The notes under the pieces: generated by a model | Told to the model about the DNA's origin: nothing | What the model saw: only the letters and a program-made list of their open reading frames with translations | The model's database searches: none | In this document: positions 22,338 through 32,041 of the stretch, one piece after another | Layout of the letters: every line of letters starts with the position of its first letter | Position numbering within the stretch: position 1 is the first letter of the stretch | Source: Microbacterium sp. Root553 | Lineage (GTDB): Bacteria; Actinomycetota; Actinomycetes; Actinomycetales; Microbacteriaceae | Assembly (NCBI RefSeq): GCF_001426995.1 | Contig: NZ_LMFY01000002.1 | Location: 1 to 34,461 of the forward strand | DNA length: 34,461 nucleotides | Direction of reading: 5' to 3' | Translations under genes and position numbers: made by a program

Positions 22338-25300
22338 TCAGATCGCCTTGCGCAGTGTGTAGCCGCGGGGAGTCGCCACGAAACCCGCCTCCTGGAGGGC
22401 CACCGCGAGCTCGGTGCCGTAGACGCCGTCACCGTTGACCTTCTCGACCGTGAGCGTGTCGAGGCGGCGCGCCCTGGCGGTCGCGGACAGATCCGCGGCC
22501 GCTGCCCGCAGCACGTCGGTGTCGTCGGTGAAGCACAGCACGGTGCGCCCGCCCCGTTCCAGATAGAGCACGAGCGAGCCGTCGACGAGCACGACCAGGC
22601 CGCCGGCCTTGCGCCCCGGCCGATGCGACACCTCATCGCGCTTGGGCCACCCGAGCGCGGCGCCGTAGGGGTTCGCCGGGTCGGTGGCCGCCAGGGTCAC
22701 CGCGGCGCGCGGAGGCGGGTCGGCGAGACCGGCGAAGGTGCGCAGACGGTCGACGGTCGCCGAGGCGGCGAACTGCGCGGCACCCAGCTTCTCGATCACG
22801 TACCCGCGACGGCAGTGCCCCGCCTCCTCGAACCCGGCGAGCACGCGATAGGTCTGAGCGAATCCCCCGGGCACGCCCTCGGCCTGCACGGCACCGCGGG
22901 TGACGACGCCGTAACGGTCCAGCAGCAGCCCGGCGGTCACGGTCGCCCTCCGCGCCGCATCCGTCTCGACCGCGGGCAGCAGCGACCACCGCCCGCCGAC
23001 GGAGCTGGGGCGGGGCGTCGTGGTGCGCGTCAGCGACATCCCCCGGTAGGTGCGGGTGCGCGGCGCGCGCCGAGTGACGCGGTGGGCCTGCGAGCCGCCG
23101 GCCAGCAGCGAGCGGATCGGGGCGAAGGTGTCGTTGGTGACCCGGCCGGACCACGTCAGGTTCCACAGCGCCTCGAGCACCGACTGCTCGTTGTCGGCGG
23201 CGACCATGTCTCTGAGCTGGCCCGCGAAGTAGGCGCCGCCGGCGCCGAGAGCGTCGAGCACCCGCGCCTCGAGGGAATCGGCGGCGAGCTCGTCATCGGG
23301 CTCGGGCAGCGTGAAGGGCGCCAGATCTGCAGGATGCAGCGACACCCACCCGTCGCGACCGGGAAGCGTGCCGTGTCCTGACCAGATGACCTCGCCCGCC
23401 GCGGTGAGCTCGTCGAGCAGAGCAGGGGAGTAGTCGCGCACCCGGGAGGGCAGCACGAGCGACTCCCAGGCGCTCGCCGGGATCGGCACCCCCGCGAACT
23501 GCTCGATCACGGCGAGCACCCCGTCGACCCCCTCGAGAGGGCGGCCGAGGTGCTGCCAGTCGGGGAGGAACCGCGCGAACGCCTCCGGCGACACCGGTTC
23601 GACGCTGCCGCGGATGGCGGCGAGCGAGCGCATCCGCAGGCGGCGCAGCACCTCGCTGTCGCACCATTCTGTCTCGTCCCCCGAACCGCTCCCCGAGCCC
23701 GCCGAAGGGTCGGGCAGGAAGAAGCCGCTCGTGAGCCTGCCTGCGTGCTCGAGGCGCTGCAGCGTGTGCCGCGCGACAGCCGCGCCCAGACCGAACCTGG
23801 TCGCGATCGCGGTCGTCGTGAACGGGCCGTGGGTGCGTGCGTAGCGGGCGACGAGGTCGCCGAGCGGATCGGCGAGCGGCTCGAGGAAGGCGACGGGTAT
23901 CCCCGTCGGCAGTGCCGCGCCGAGTGCGTCGCGCAACCGCCCGGCGTCTTCGATCGCGGCGATTCTCGTGGTGCCGGCGACGGTGACCGGGATCGCCCGT
24001 CGTGCCGAGACGAGTGCGTCGAGATGCTCCGCCGCCGATCCGGTCTCGGGGTCGAGGCGCGCGTCGATCTCTGCCGCATCCATCGGGCCGAGCATGCGCA
24101 GCAGATCGGCCACGCCCTCGAGTCCGCGCGCCCGACGGTCGGGATCGAGGCGCTGCGCCTCACGCTCGAACTGGGCGATCACCTCGGGGTCGAGCAGCTC
24201 GCGGAGCTCGACCGTGCCGAGCAGCTCGCCCAGCAGGGCCGGGTCGACCGAGAGGGCGGCCGCCCGGCGCTCGGCGAGCGGCGAATCGCCCTCGTACATG
24301 AACGCGCCGACGTAGCCGAACAGCAGATCACGGGCATAGGGCGACGGCTGCGCGGGCTGCGTCTCGACCAGTCGGATGCGCCGATCGGCGATCGACACCG
24401 CGAGCCGGCGCAGCGACGGCAGGTCGTAGACGTCCTGCAGCACCTCGCGCAGCGTCTCGAGGATCACCGGGAACGTCGGGTGGCGCCTGGCGACCTCCAG
24501 CAGCTGCGCGGAGCGCTGACGCTGCTGCCACAGCGGTGTGCGCTTGTTCGGGTTCATGCGCGGCATCAGCAGGGCCCGGGCGGCGCACTCGCGGAATCTC
24601 GACGCGAACAGCGCGGATCCGCCGACCTCCTGGGTGACCAGCTGTTCGAGCTCGTCGGGGTCGAACACGAAGAGCTCGGCTCCTGGGGGCTCCGCCTCGG
24701 CATCCGGGATGCGCACGATGATGCCGTCGTCGCTCGCCACGGCCGACCCCTCGACGCCGAGCCGCTCGCGGATGCGCGCGTTGATCGCGAGAGCCCACGG
24801 CGCGTGCACCTTCATGCCGTACGGGGAATGGAGGATGACCCGCCAGTCGCCGACCTCGTCGCGACCGCGCTCGACCGTGAGCGTGCGGTCGGTGGGCAGC
24901 GTGCCCGTCGCCTCCCGCTGCTCGGTGAGATGGGCCATCAGGTTCATCCTGGCCTGCTCGTCGAGGCCGGCGTCGATGAGTCGCTGGGAGGCCTTCTCGG
25001 GCGTCGCCGCAGAGACCTCCCGTGAGAACCGGCCCAGTGCCTCGCCCAGCTCGAACGGCCGGCCGATGCCGTCGCCGTGCCAGAAGGGCACCTTGCCCGG
25101 CTGCCCGTAGGCGGGGATCACGTTGACCCGGTCGTGGGTGATCTCGGCGATCCGCCAGCTCGTCGTGCCCAGGGTGAACACGTCGCCGACGCGCGACTCG
25201 TAGACCATCTCCTCATCGAGCTCGCCCACGCGGGCGCCCGTCGATTCGCCCGCGACGAACACGCCGAACAGTCCGCGGTCGGGGATCGTGCCGCCGCTCG

Positions 25301-26960
25301 TCACGGCGATGCGCTGCGCGCCGGGGCGACCGGTCAGGGTGCCCGCGTCGCGATCCCAGACGAGGCGCGGTCGCAGCTCGGCGAACTCGTCGGAGGGGAA
25401 ACGCCCGGCGAGCAGGTCGAGCGTCGCCTCGTAGGCCGAGCGGGGCAGCGACTGGAACGGCGCCGAGCGGCGAACGGTCTCGAACCACTCCTCGACGCTG
25501 ATCTCGCCGAGCGCGCAGGCCGCCACGGTCTGCTGCGCGAGGATGTCGAGCGGATTGCGGGGCACCTGGATCGCCTCGATCTTGCCGGCCAGCATGCGCT
25601 CGGTGACGATCGCCGTGTGCAGCACGTCGCCGCGGTGCTTGGGGAAGAGCGCCGCACGGCTGATCTCGCCGACCTGGTGGCCCGCGCGTCCGACGCGCTG
25701 CAGTCCCGAGGCCGCCGACGGCGGAGCCTCGACCTGGATCACCAGATCGACCGCGCCCATGTCGATGCCGAGCTCGAGGCTGCTCGTCGCGACCACGCAG
25801 CGGAGCACGCCGGACTTCAGCTCCTCCTCGACCTGCGCCCGCTGCTCCTTCGACACCGAACCGTGGTGCGCCTTGGCCAGCACGGGGTCGGCGCCCGCTG
25901 TGGCACCCGCCTGCGCCATCATCGCGGCGGGCACGGTCGCGTCGGGCAGAGCGACGCCGATGCGCTCCGAGTAGATCTCGTTCAGCCGACCGGTGAGGCG
26001 CTCGGCCAGCCGTCGGGAGTTGGAGAAGACGATGGTCGACTTGTTCTCGAGGATGCGGTCGACGATCGCCTCCTCGACGTGCGGCCACACCGAGCCCGTG
26101 ACCTCCGTGTACTCCGCGTCGGCGCCGTCTCCGGCATCCTTCGGCGCACCGGGGGGAGGAGGGGGGTTGGTCATGTCGTCCATCGGGACGACGACGCCCA
26201 GCTCGAACGTCTTCGACGCCGGTGGCGCGACGATCTCGACGGGGGCGGCCCCGCCGAGGAAGCGCGCGACCTCGTCGATCGGGCGCACCGTCGCCGACAG
26301 GCCGATGCGCTGCGCCGGCTCGTCGTGGCCGTGCGAGCGGCGGAGCGCGTCGAGGCGCTCGAGGCTGACGGCGAGGTGGGCGCCGCGCTTCGTCGCGGCG
26401 ACCGCGTGCACCTCGTCGATGATCACGGTGTGCACGTCGCGCAGCGTCTCGCCCGCCCGGCTCGTGAGCATCAGGTAGAGCGACTCGGGAGTCGTGATGA
26501 GGATGTCGGGAGGGTCGGAGACCAGCTTGCGCCGATCGCTCGAGGTCGTGTCGCCCGAGCGCACGCCGACCGTGACCGCGGGGGCGGCGAGACCCAGTCG
26601 ACGAGCCGACTGCCCGATCCCGATGAGGGGCGAGCGCAGGTTGCGCTCGACGTCGACGCCCAGCGCCTTCAACGGCGAGATGTAGAGGATGCGCGTGCGC
26701 GACGTGCCGTCCTTCGAGGACGCGGCCTTCGAAGTCGTGACCGCCGACGGCGCGCCCGCGCCGCGTTCGCGGAACACGCTGTCGATCGCCCACAGGAACG
26801 CCGAGAGGGTCTTGCCCGACCCGGTCGGAGCGACCACGAGCGCGTGCTTGCGCGCCGAGATGGCCGTCCACGCGCCCGCCTGCGCGGGAGTGGGTGCGGG
26901 GAACGCCCCCCGGAACCAGTCCTGCGTGGCGGGGGTGAAACGGTCGAGCACGTCGCTCAT
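22338..26960 (-). CDS. lhr: Large Lhr-family ATP-dependent helicase
   Basis: This 1540-aa SF2 helicase matches the normal length of bacterial Lhr-L. Walker A is PTGSGKT (45-51), motif II IIDEVHAV, motif III LSAT, and motif VI QRVGRAGHQ. The Lhr-specific winged-helix and beta-barrel region follows, and then the long C-terminal domain of Lhr-L. Lhr unwinds 3'-5' on DNA and RNA:DNA hybrids and is linked to repair. A Gly/Ser-rich insert (DPSAGSGSGSG) is encoded at about 23670-23715. The start ATG 26960 has GGAGGG immediately before it. The open frame continues to 27209 but would then overlap the DUF6157 gene. Confidence 0.95.
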   Translation of the reverse strand: MSDVLDRFTPATQDWFRGAFPAPTPAQAGAWTAISARKHALVVAPTGSGKTLSAFLWAIDSVFRERGAGAPSAVTTSKAASSKDGTSRTRILYISPLKALGVDVERNLRSPLIGIGQSARRLGLAAPAVTVGVRSGDTTSSDRRKLVSDPPDILITTPESLYLMLTSRAGETLRDVHTVIIDEVHAVAATKRGAHLAVSLERLDALRRSHGHDEPAQRIGLSATVRPIDEVARFLGGAAPVEIVAPPASKTFELGVVVPMDDMTNPPPPPGAPKDAGDGADAEYTEVTGSVWPHVEEAIVDRILENKSTIVFSNSRRLAERLTGRLNEIYSERIGVALPDATVPAAMMAQAGATAGADPVLAKAHHGSVSKEQRAQVEEELKSGVLRCVVATSSLELGIDMGAVDLVIQVEAPPSAASGLQRVGRAGHQVGEISRAALFPKHRGDVLHTAIVTERMLAGKIEAIQVPRNPLDILAQQTVAACALGEISVEEWFETVRRSAPFQSLPRSAYEATLDLLAGRFPSDEFAELRPRLVWDRDAGTLTGRPGAQRIAVTSGGTIPDRGLFGVFVAGESTGARVGELDEEMVYESRVGDVFTLGTTSWRIAEITHDRVNVIPAYGQPGKVPFWHGDGIGRPFELGEALGRFSREVSAATPEKASQRLIDAGLDEQARMNLMAHLTEQREATGTLPTDRTLTVERGRDEVGDWRVILHSPYGMKVHAPWALAINARIRERLGVEGSAVASDDGIIVRIPDAEAEPPGAELFVFDPDELEQLVTQEVGGSALFASRFRECAARALLMPRMNPNKRTPLWQQRQRSAQLLEVARRHPTFPVILETLREVLQDVYDLPSLRRLAVSIADRRIRLVETQPAQPSPYARDLLFGYVGAFMYEGDSPLAERRAAALSVDPALLGELLGTVELRELLDPEVIAQFEREAQRLDPDRRARGLEGVADLLRMLGPMDAAEIDARLDPETGSAAEHLDALVSARRAIPVTVAGTTRIAAIEDAGRLRDALGAALPTGIPVAFLEPLADPLGDLVARYARTHGPFTTTAIATRFGLGAAVARHTLQRLEHAGRLTSGFFLPDPSAGSGSGSGDETEWCDSEVLRRLRMRSLAAIRGSVEPVSPEAFARFLPDWQHLGRPLEGVDGVLAVIEQFAGVPIPASAWESLVLPSRVRDYSPALLDELTAAGEVIWSGHGTLPGRDGWVSLHPADLAPFTLPEPDDELAADSLEARVLDALGAGGAYFAGQLRDMVAADNEQSVLEALWNLTWSGRVTNDTFAPIRSLLAGGSQAHRVTRRAPRTRTYRGMSLTRTTTPRPSSVGGRWSLLPAVETDAARRATVTAGLLLDRYGVVTRGAVQAEGVPGGFAQTYRVLAGFEEAGHCRRGYVIEKLGAAQFAASATVDRLRTFAGLADPPPRAAVTLAATDPANPYGAALGWPKRDEVSHRPGRKAGGLVVLVDGSLVLYLERGGRTVLCFTDDTDVLRAAAADLSATARARRLDTLTVEKVNGDGVYGTELAVALQEAGFVATPRGYTLRKAI

Positions 26961-27029
26961 CCCTCCATCATCACCCCGGCCACCGACATCGGGCTCGCCA
27001 TTGTCCGTGGCCTGGCGCATCCTGTATGC

Positions 27030-27440
27030 ATGGCGTCGCACACCACGAACTACCTGAGCACCTTCATCGAGGTCGCCGAGGACTGCCCGGTCGATCATGC
27101 CGAAGAGCCGCCCGTGGGCGATACGCCGACGATCGCCGCGCTGCACTACCGGCTGATCGCCGAAGAGCCCTACGGTCGAACCTCCGATGACGTCCTCTTC
27201 GCGACGCACGCACTGCGTCGTGGCATCGCTCTCGACGACACCGCGGCGCGCGACGCGTTCTTCTCGACGGGGCAGCCGTGTCTGCGCTCCTCACCGCTCG
27301 GCAAACGCTACGGCTGGGGGATCGATCACGACGCCGAGGGCCGTGTGGCCCTGGTGCCGCGCGAATCCGACGACTATGCGCTGCGCGCGGCCGACCCCGC
27401 GATCGCCCATACCAGGGCGATGCGGAGTCGGCGCGCATGA
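27030..27440 (+). CDS. DUF6157 family protein
   Basis: This 136-aa soluble protein begins NYLSTFIEVAEDCPVDHAE and has TIAALHYRLIAEEPYGRTSD followed by DVLFATHA and SPLGKRYGWGIDHD. These features are typical of DUF6157. Function is unknown in all relatives I know of. It is divergent from lhr (69 bases) and convergent with the ABC-F gene (two bases). No Shine-Dalgarno is visible; CATCCT lies six bases before the ATG, a poor match to the leaderless pattern. Confidence 0.85.
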   Translation: MASHTTNYLSTFIEVAEDCPVDHAEEPPVGDTPTIAALHYRLIAEEPYGRTSDDVLFATHALRRGIALDDTAARDAFFSTGQPCLRSSPLGKRYGWGIDHDAEGRVALVPRESDDYALRAADPAIAHTRAMRSRRA

Positions 27441-27442
27441 GG

Positions 27443-29155
27443 TCACCGCTCGGCGAGTGAGCCGTCCGGCAGGATCTCGAGAGTGAGATCGAGCCCGAGA
27501 CGGCGCAGGAACGCGTCGTCGTGGCTCACGACGAGCACGGCGCCGCGATACGCGCGCAGGGCGTCGACCAGTTGATCGACGGTGTCGATGTCGAGGTTGT
27601 TCGTCGGTTCGTCGAGGACCACGAGGTGCGGCGGGGGATCGGCGAGCAGCAGCGATGCCAACGCCACGCGGAAGCGCTCGCCGCCGGACAGCGCGGCGAC
27701 CGGTCTCTCGGCGGTCGCCCCTCGGATCAGGAACCTCGCAAGCCGGTTGCGCAGCTCCTTCTCGGGCACCTGCGGAGCGGCGCCCGCGATGTTCGCGAAC
27801 ACCGACCGGCCCTCGTCGAGCCCGTCGACCCGCTGCGGCAGATAGCCGACGCGGTCGGTGAGCGCGGTCGCCGTCAACGCCGGTCGTTCCGCATTCAGCA
27901 GGGAATCGTCGAGAGCATCCGCCGCGCCGTGAGTCGGACGGATCGGCGGCATCTGTGCTGAATTCCGAACACCAACACCGCCACCAACATCGCCACCAAC
28001 GCCACCGGCATCCGCTACCAGCCGCTCGAGCAGCGTCGTCTTGCCGGCGCCGTTTCGCCCCACCACCGCGACGCGGTCGGGGCCCTGGATGATCCACGAC
28101 CGCTCCCCGTCGCCGAGCGCGGCGATCCGTCGACTGCCCGAGACATCGGGGTCGGGAAGCTCGATCTTCATCGATGCGTCCGCGCGCAGCCGCCGCCCCG
28201 CCTCGTCGAGTGCCGCGCGGGCGGCATCCTCCTTCGCGCCGACCTCGGTGCGCAGTCTCCCCGCCGAGACCTCGGCGGACATCCTGCGTCCGTGGGCGAC
28301 GATCTTCGGCACGCGTTTCTCGATCTCGGCCCTCTTCGCGGTGCGGGCGCGGTGCGCGAGCTTCACCTCCGCCTCGATGCGCTGGCGCTTCTCCTTGCGG
28401 AACTCCTGCTTGGCCGTGACCTCGGCCTGTCGCGCGGCCTCCTGTTCGGCATCCAACCAGGCGCGCCACTGGGAGTACGGACCGCCGAACACGCTCAGCG
28501 CGCGGCCGTAGAGCTCGGCGGTGTCGTCCATGAGCTCGAGCAGCGACAGGTCGTGGCTCACCACGATCAGTGTGCCCTTCCATGAGGCGATCATGGCCGC
28601 GAGCCTCGATCTGGCCTCACGGTCGAGGTTGTTGGTGGGCTCGTCGAGCAGTGTGATCGGCGCACGCCGCAGTCGGATGCCGGCGATCGCGACCAGCACG
28701 GCCTCGCCGCCCGAGAGCTCTCCGACCGTGCGGTCGAGGAAGTCGGGCGAGAGGCCGGCCTCGGCGAGCGACACCTCGGCGCGCGCTTCGATGTCCCAGT
28801 CGTCGGCCACCGTGTCGAAGTGCGACGGGTCGACGTCACCGGAACCGATCGCGCGCACCGCATCGAGCGCGTCGGCGACGCCGAGGAGCTCGGCGACCCT
28901 GCGGCCGGTGTCCAGCGTGAGCTGCTGCGGGAGATAGGCGACGTCGCCCGACGTCGTGAGCGACCCGGAGGTCGGGCTCAGCTCGCCGGCGATCAGGCGC
29001 AGCAGGGTGGACTTCCCTGCGCCGTTGCGGCCGACGAGGCCGGTGCGCCCTGCGCCGAAGGATCCGGAGACGGCGTCGAGAGCGACCGTGCCGTCGGGCC
29101 AGGTGAAAGAGAGCCGGTCGAGGGTGACCGACGAATGAAGAGCGGAGAATGACAT
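27443..29155 (-). CDS. ABC-F family ATPase
   Basis: This 570-aa protein has two ABC domains and no membrane segments, as in ribosome-acting ABC-F proteins. Domain 1 has [14 protein letters not shown] and [11 protein letters not shown] charged helical linker (about 235-310) follows. Domain 2 has [19 protein letters not shown] and [10 protein letters not shown]. Both pairs are complete. A glycine-rich insert in domain 2 (around 27971-28009, after Walker A) comes from a triplet-like repeat. It may be a translation factor or an antibiotic-resistance protein; the sequence alone does not tell. AGGAG lies about seven bases before the ATG. A 305-bp non-coding region lies upstream. Confidence 0.92.
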   Translation of the reverse strand: MSFSALHSSVTLDRLSFTWPDGTVALDAVSGSFGAGRTGLVGRNGAGKSTLLRLIAGELSPTSGSLTTSGDVAYLPQQLTLDTGRRVAELLGVADALDAVRAIGSGDVDPSHFDTVADDWDIEARAEVSLAEAGLSPDFLDRTVGELSGGEAVLVAIAGIRLRRAPITLLDEPTNNLDREARSRLAAMIASWKGTLIVVSHDLSLLELMDDTAELYGRALSVFGGPYSQWRAWLDAEQEAARQAEVTAKQEFRKEKRQRIEAEVKLAHRARTAKRAEIEKRVPKIVAHGRRMSAEVSAGRLRTEVGAKEDAARAALDEAGRRLRADASMKIELPDPDVSGSRRIAALGDGERSWIIQGPDRVAVVGRNGAGKTTLLERLVADAGGVGGDVGGGVGVRNSAQMPPIRPTHGAADALDDSLLNAERPALTATALTDRVGYLPQRVDGLDEGRSVFANIAGAAPQVPEKELRNRLARFLIRGATAERPVAALSGGERFRVALASLLLADPPPHLVVLDEPTNNLDIDTVDQLVDALRAYRGAVLVVSHDDAFLRRLGLDLTLEILPDGSLAER

Positions 29156-29460
29156 GGTGTCTCCTGTCGAGTGCGAGGGTGCACTGACACCGGGCGCCCG
29201 CAGGGTCCCGCCGGAGCGGGATGCCGTCGCGAAGACGGTGGGCGTGGTCTGCCGTGGAGTCGGCGATCGTCGGGTCAGCGCGCGGAAGAATGAGCGCGAA
29301 GGCGACGGATCAGATCAAAGGACTTCCAGACACGGCGGACAGGACTCCACGACGATACCCGGGCGTGTCGCGGCAGCGCAACCCCGGGCGTGTCGGAGTC
29401 GGGGATATCGCTCCGAGGAGTCCCGGGTCTCGCTCGGATCGCTCCGGGGTCGCTCCGCGG
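29156..29460. other. 305-bp leader region of the ABC-F gene
   Basis: No gene with a good ribosome-binding site is seen. A 13-bp direct repeat, CCCGGGCGTGTCG, lies at 29358-29370 and 29383-29395. On the minus strand there is a seven-codon ORF (GTG...TGA, MSGSPLI) near 29310-29333, without a clear Shine-Dalgarno. Resistance ABC-F genes often have such leaders with attenuators. Confidence 0.4.
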
Positions 29461-30117
29461 TCACTCCTGAGCGGCCCGCTCCAGCCACTTCGAAAGGAAG
29501 GCGTGGACGTCGCGCAGCTCGTCTTCGGCGATGCTGTGCGTGAGGCCGGTGTACACGCGGCCCGACAGCTCGGAGTGTGCGGGGAGCCACTGCGCCGTGT
29601 GGGCGACACGCGCCTCGGGGATCACCTGGTCGTTGGTGCCGCGGCCCCAGAAGACGTGGGGCTTGCGCCGGGTCAGTGCCTCGTCGTGCGGCAGGTCTCC
29701 CGAGGCGACGTAGCCGCTGAGCGCCACGACCGTGTCGACGCGGTCGGGGTCGAGGCGCATGGCCTGCAACGCCACGGCGGCTCCCTGCGAGAACCCGAGC
29801 AGGGCGACGCTGGAGGCATCAGCCGCGGTCTTCTCGAGCCAGCGCAGGAACGCCTCCGCAGCGGCGGTGACGGATTCCGGGCTACGGCCGTCGAGACCCT
29901 CGATGGCGTACCAGGAGCGTCCGGGCATCGGCCACGGGGGAGCGAGCGGGGCGGCGACGGATGCCAGGGCGATGCCCTCGGGCAGATAAGGCGCGAGGCC
30001 GAACAGGTCGTTCTCGTCGGCGCCGTAGCCGTGCAGCAGCACCAGCAGCGGCATCCCCGCCCGGTCGGGCACGGACCAGCGCGTGAGGGTGTCGTCGATC
30101 GTCAGTGCTTCGCTCAC
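29461..30117 (-). CDS. Alpha/beta hydrolase, carboxylesterase/phospholipase family
   Basis: This 218-aa serine hydrolase is of the LYPLA/carboxylesterase type. The oxyanion region is LLHGYGADENDL, the nucleophile elbow G-F-S-Q-G is in LLGFSQGAAVAL, the acid is in GTNDQVIP, and the catalytic His is in GLTHSIAEDE. No signal peptide is present, so it is cytosolic. The start is GTG 30117; CAGGAT lies six bases upstream, an imperfect version of the local leaderless pattern. The substrate is probably a short-chain ester or lysophospholipid. Confidence 0.88.
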   Translation of the reverse strand: MSEALTIDDTLTRWSVPDRAGMPLLVLLHGYGADENDLFGLAPYLPEGIALASVAAPLAPPWPMPGRSWYAIEGLDGRSPESVTAAAEAFLRWLEKTAADASSVALLGFSQGAAVALQAMRLDPDRVDTVVALSGYVASGDLPHDEALTRRKPHVFWGRGTNDQVIPEARVAHTAQWLPAHSELSGRVYTGLTHSIAEDELRDVHAFLSKWLERAAQE

Positions 30118-30230
30118 GACCCCATCCTGCCAGGGGGTCCGGACACCCGCTCGGCCGTGAGGTGGACCGTATGCCGATCCGCCGGATGAAGTCCGTGTCG
30201 CCCCGAGGGCGCTGCTGGTAGAAAGGACAC

Positions 30231-30833
30231 ATGGCTGTCCGCACACCTGACCCCGAACCCGAACCCGACGACGGGATGGACGACTTCGGAGACGCGAAGC
30301 CGCCGGCGCGCGACACGAACCCCGGGTGGCTGAGCGAGTTCGAGCTGGCGGAGGCGCGACGCCACCTGCCCATGATCTACGTCGAGGCGATCCCGGTGCG
30401 CACCGACGGGTCGGGGCAGGTCACGGAGATCGGGATCCTGCTGCGCTCGACCCCGATGGGCGAGATGACGCGCACGATCGTGTCGGGGCGCGTGCGGTTC
30501 GGCGAGACGATCCGCGATGCGCTCTTCCGCCACGTCGAGAACGATCTCGGGCCCATGGCCTTCCCGCTGCTCCCCCCGCAGCCGCTGCCGTTCACGGTCG
30601 CGGAGTACTTCCCCATGCCGGGGGTGAGCGCGTATCACGACGACCGGCAGCACGCCGTCTCGCTGGCGTTCGTCGTTCCGGTGACGGGCACCTGCGAACC
30701 CCGCCAGGACGCTCTCGAGGTCACCTGGTTCTCACCGGAGGCCGCGGGCTCCGATGCCGTCGCCGCTGAGATGGAGGGCGGTCGGGGGACCCTGATCCGT
30801 CAGGCTCTGGCCAACCTCGGGCTGCTGCGCTGA
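30231..30833 (+). CDS. NUDIX-like DUF4916 protein
   Basis: This 200-aa protein of the DUF4916/NUDIX-hydrolase-like family contains GWLSEFELAEARRHLPMIYV, VEAIPVRTDGSGQVTEIG, the RTIVSGRVRFGETIRDALFR segment and HAVSLAFVVPVTG. The canonical Nudix box GX5EX7REUXEEXGU is degenerate, so pyrophosphatase activity is uncertain. It starts at ATG 30231 with GAAAGGA about five bases upstream. The stop codon falls inside the first unit of an 18-bp tandem repeat. Confidence 0.85.
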   Translation: MAVRTPDPEPEPDDGMDDFGDAKPPARDTNPGWLSEFELAEARRHLPMIYVEAIPVRTDGSGQVTEIGILLRSTPMGEMTRTIVSGRVRFGETIRDALFRHVENDLGPMAFPLLPPQPLPFTVAEYFPMPGVSAYHDDRQHAVSLAFVVPVTGTCEPRQDALEVTWFSPEAAGSDAVAAEMEGGRGTLIRQALANLGLLR

Positions 30834-30874
30834 CGAAGGCTGCTGCGCTGACGAGGGCTGCTGCGCTGACGAAG
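30821..30874. repeat. 18-bp tandem repeat covering the DUF4916 stop
   Basis: GCTGCTGCGCTGACGAAG occurs at 30821-30838, with one change at 30839-30856, and again at 30857-30874. The first copy encodes the C-terminal LLR and stop of the upstream gene; the others are untranslated. Confidence 0.9.
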
Positions 30875-30890
30875 GCCGTCGCGCCGAGGC

Positions 30891-31958
30891 TCAGCGGGCG
30901 GTGAGGCGCGCGAGCTCGGCGACGAACTCGTCGACGTCGGACTCCTCGGTGTCGAAGCCGCACATCCAGCGGACCTCGTTGCGTGCGGCATCCCAGTCGT
31001 AGAAGCGGAACTTCTCGCGCAGCAGATCGGCGACGCCGTCGGGGAGCTGTGCGAACACGCCGTTCGCGTGGGTCGGCTGGGTGAACGAGACCCCGTCGAT
31101 CGTGCCGTCGGCGATGCCCGCCTCGATCGCGCCGCGCAGTCGCTGCGCCATCGCGTTCGCATGCCGGGCGTTGCGCAGCCACAGGTCGCCCTCGAGAAGC
31201 GCGATGAGCTGGGCCGAGACGAAGCGCATCTTCGACGACAGCTGCATGTTGAACTTGCGCGAGTACTGCAGCCCGTCCGATGCCTCCGGGTTCAGCACCA
31301 CGATGGCCTCGCCGAGCATCGCGCCGTTCTTCGTGCCTCCGAAGCTGAGCACGTCGACGCCGGCGTCGCGGGTGAACGCGCGCAGCGGCAGATCGAGGGC
31401 GGCCGCGGCGTTGGAGATGCGGGCGCCGTCGAGGTGCAGCCGCATCCCCCGCTCGTGCGCGTGGTCGGCGAGCGCGCGGATCTCGTCGACCGAGTAGACG
31501 GTGCCGAGCTCGGTCGACTGCGTGATCGAGACGACGAGCGGCTGCGCGCGGTGCTCGTCGCCCCATCCCCACGCCTCCCGGTCGACGATCTCGGGCGTGA
31601 GCTTGCCGTCGTCGGTGGGCACCGCGAGGATCTTGAACCCGCCGATCTTCTCGGGTGCCCCGCCCTCGTCGACGTTGATGTGCGCGCTGGCCGCGGCGAT
31701 CACGGCACCCCATCGCGGCAGCATCGACTGCAGTCCGGTGACGTTCGCCCCCGTGCCGTTGAACACGGGGAAGGCCTGGACGCCCTCGCCGAAGTGCGTC
31801 CGGAAGACCTCCTGCAGGCGCGCGGTGTAGGCGTCCTCGCCGTATGCCACCTGATGGCCGCCGTTCGCCGCCGCGATGGCCGCGAGGACCTCGGGGTGGA
31901 CGCCGGAGTAGTTGTCGCTGGCGAAGCCGCGGACCGCGGGGTCATGCTGAATAGTCAC
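30891..31958 (-). CDS. Threonine aldolase/beta-eliminating lyase family PLP enzyme
   Basis: This 355-aa fold-type I PLP enzyme resembles low-specificity L-threonine aldolase (threonine to glycine plus acetaldehyde). The N-terminal FASDNYSGVHPEVL, the FNGTGANVTGL cofactor region, LHLDGARISNAAA with the PLP-ring Asp, and SFGGTKNGAM with the Schiff-base Lys are all intact. The start is GTG 31958, supported by TAGGCT-N6-GTG. It is divergent from the MFS gene. The reaction is a family-level inference. Confidence 0.92.
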   Translation of the reverse strand: MTIQHDPAVRGFASDNYSGVHPEVLAAIAAANGGHQVAYGEDAYTARLQEVFRTHFGEGVQAFPVFNGTGANVTGLQSMLPRWGAVIAAASAHINVDEGGAPEKIGGFKILAVPTDDGKLTPEIVDREAWGWGDEHRAQPLVVSITQSTELGTVYSVDEIRALADHAHERGMRLHLDGARISNAAAALDLPLRAFTRDAGVDVLSFGGTKNGAMLGEAIVVLNPEASDGLQYSRKFNMQLSSKMRFVSAQLIALLEGDLWLRNARHANAMAQRLRGAIEAGIADGTIDGVSFTQPTHANGVFAQLPDGVADLLREKFRFYDWDAARNEVRWMCGFDTEESDVDEFVAELARLTAR

Positions 31959-31964
31959 CCCCCA

Positions 31965-31970
31965 AGCCTA
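31965..31970 (-). promoter_or_regulatory. -10 box, leaderless threonine aldolase gene
   Basis: TAGGCT on the minus strand, six bases before GTG 31958. Confidence 0.6.
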
Positions 31971-32028
31971 CGGGGGCATTCCGGCTCCGCGGATCGTGCA
32001 GGGACTACCGGATGTCGGAGGTCGGGCC

Positions 32029-32034
32029 TACCCT
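32029..32034 (+). promoter_or_regulatory. -10 box, leaderless MFS gene
   Basis: TACCCT, seven bases before ATG 32042. Confidence 0.55.
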
Positions 32035-32041
32035 CGGCATC

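Noticed and set aside
26961..27209. Longer N-terminus of Lhr
   Set aside because: It would overlap the DUF6157 gene antisense. The family N-terminus aligns with the ATG at 26960.
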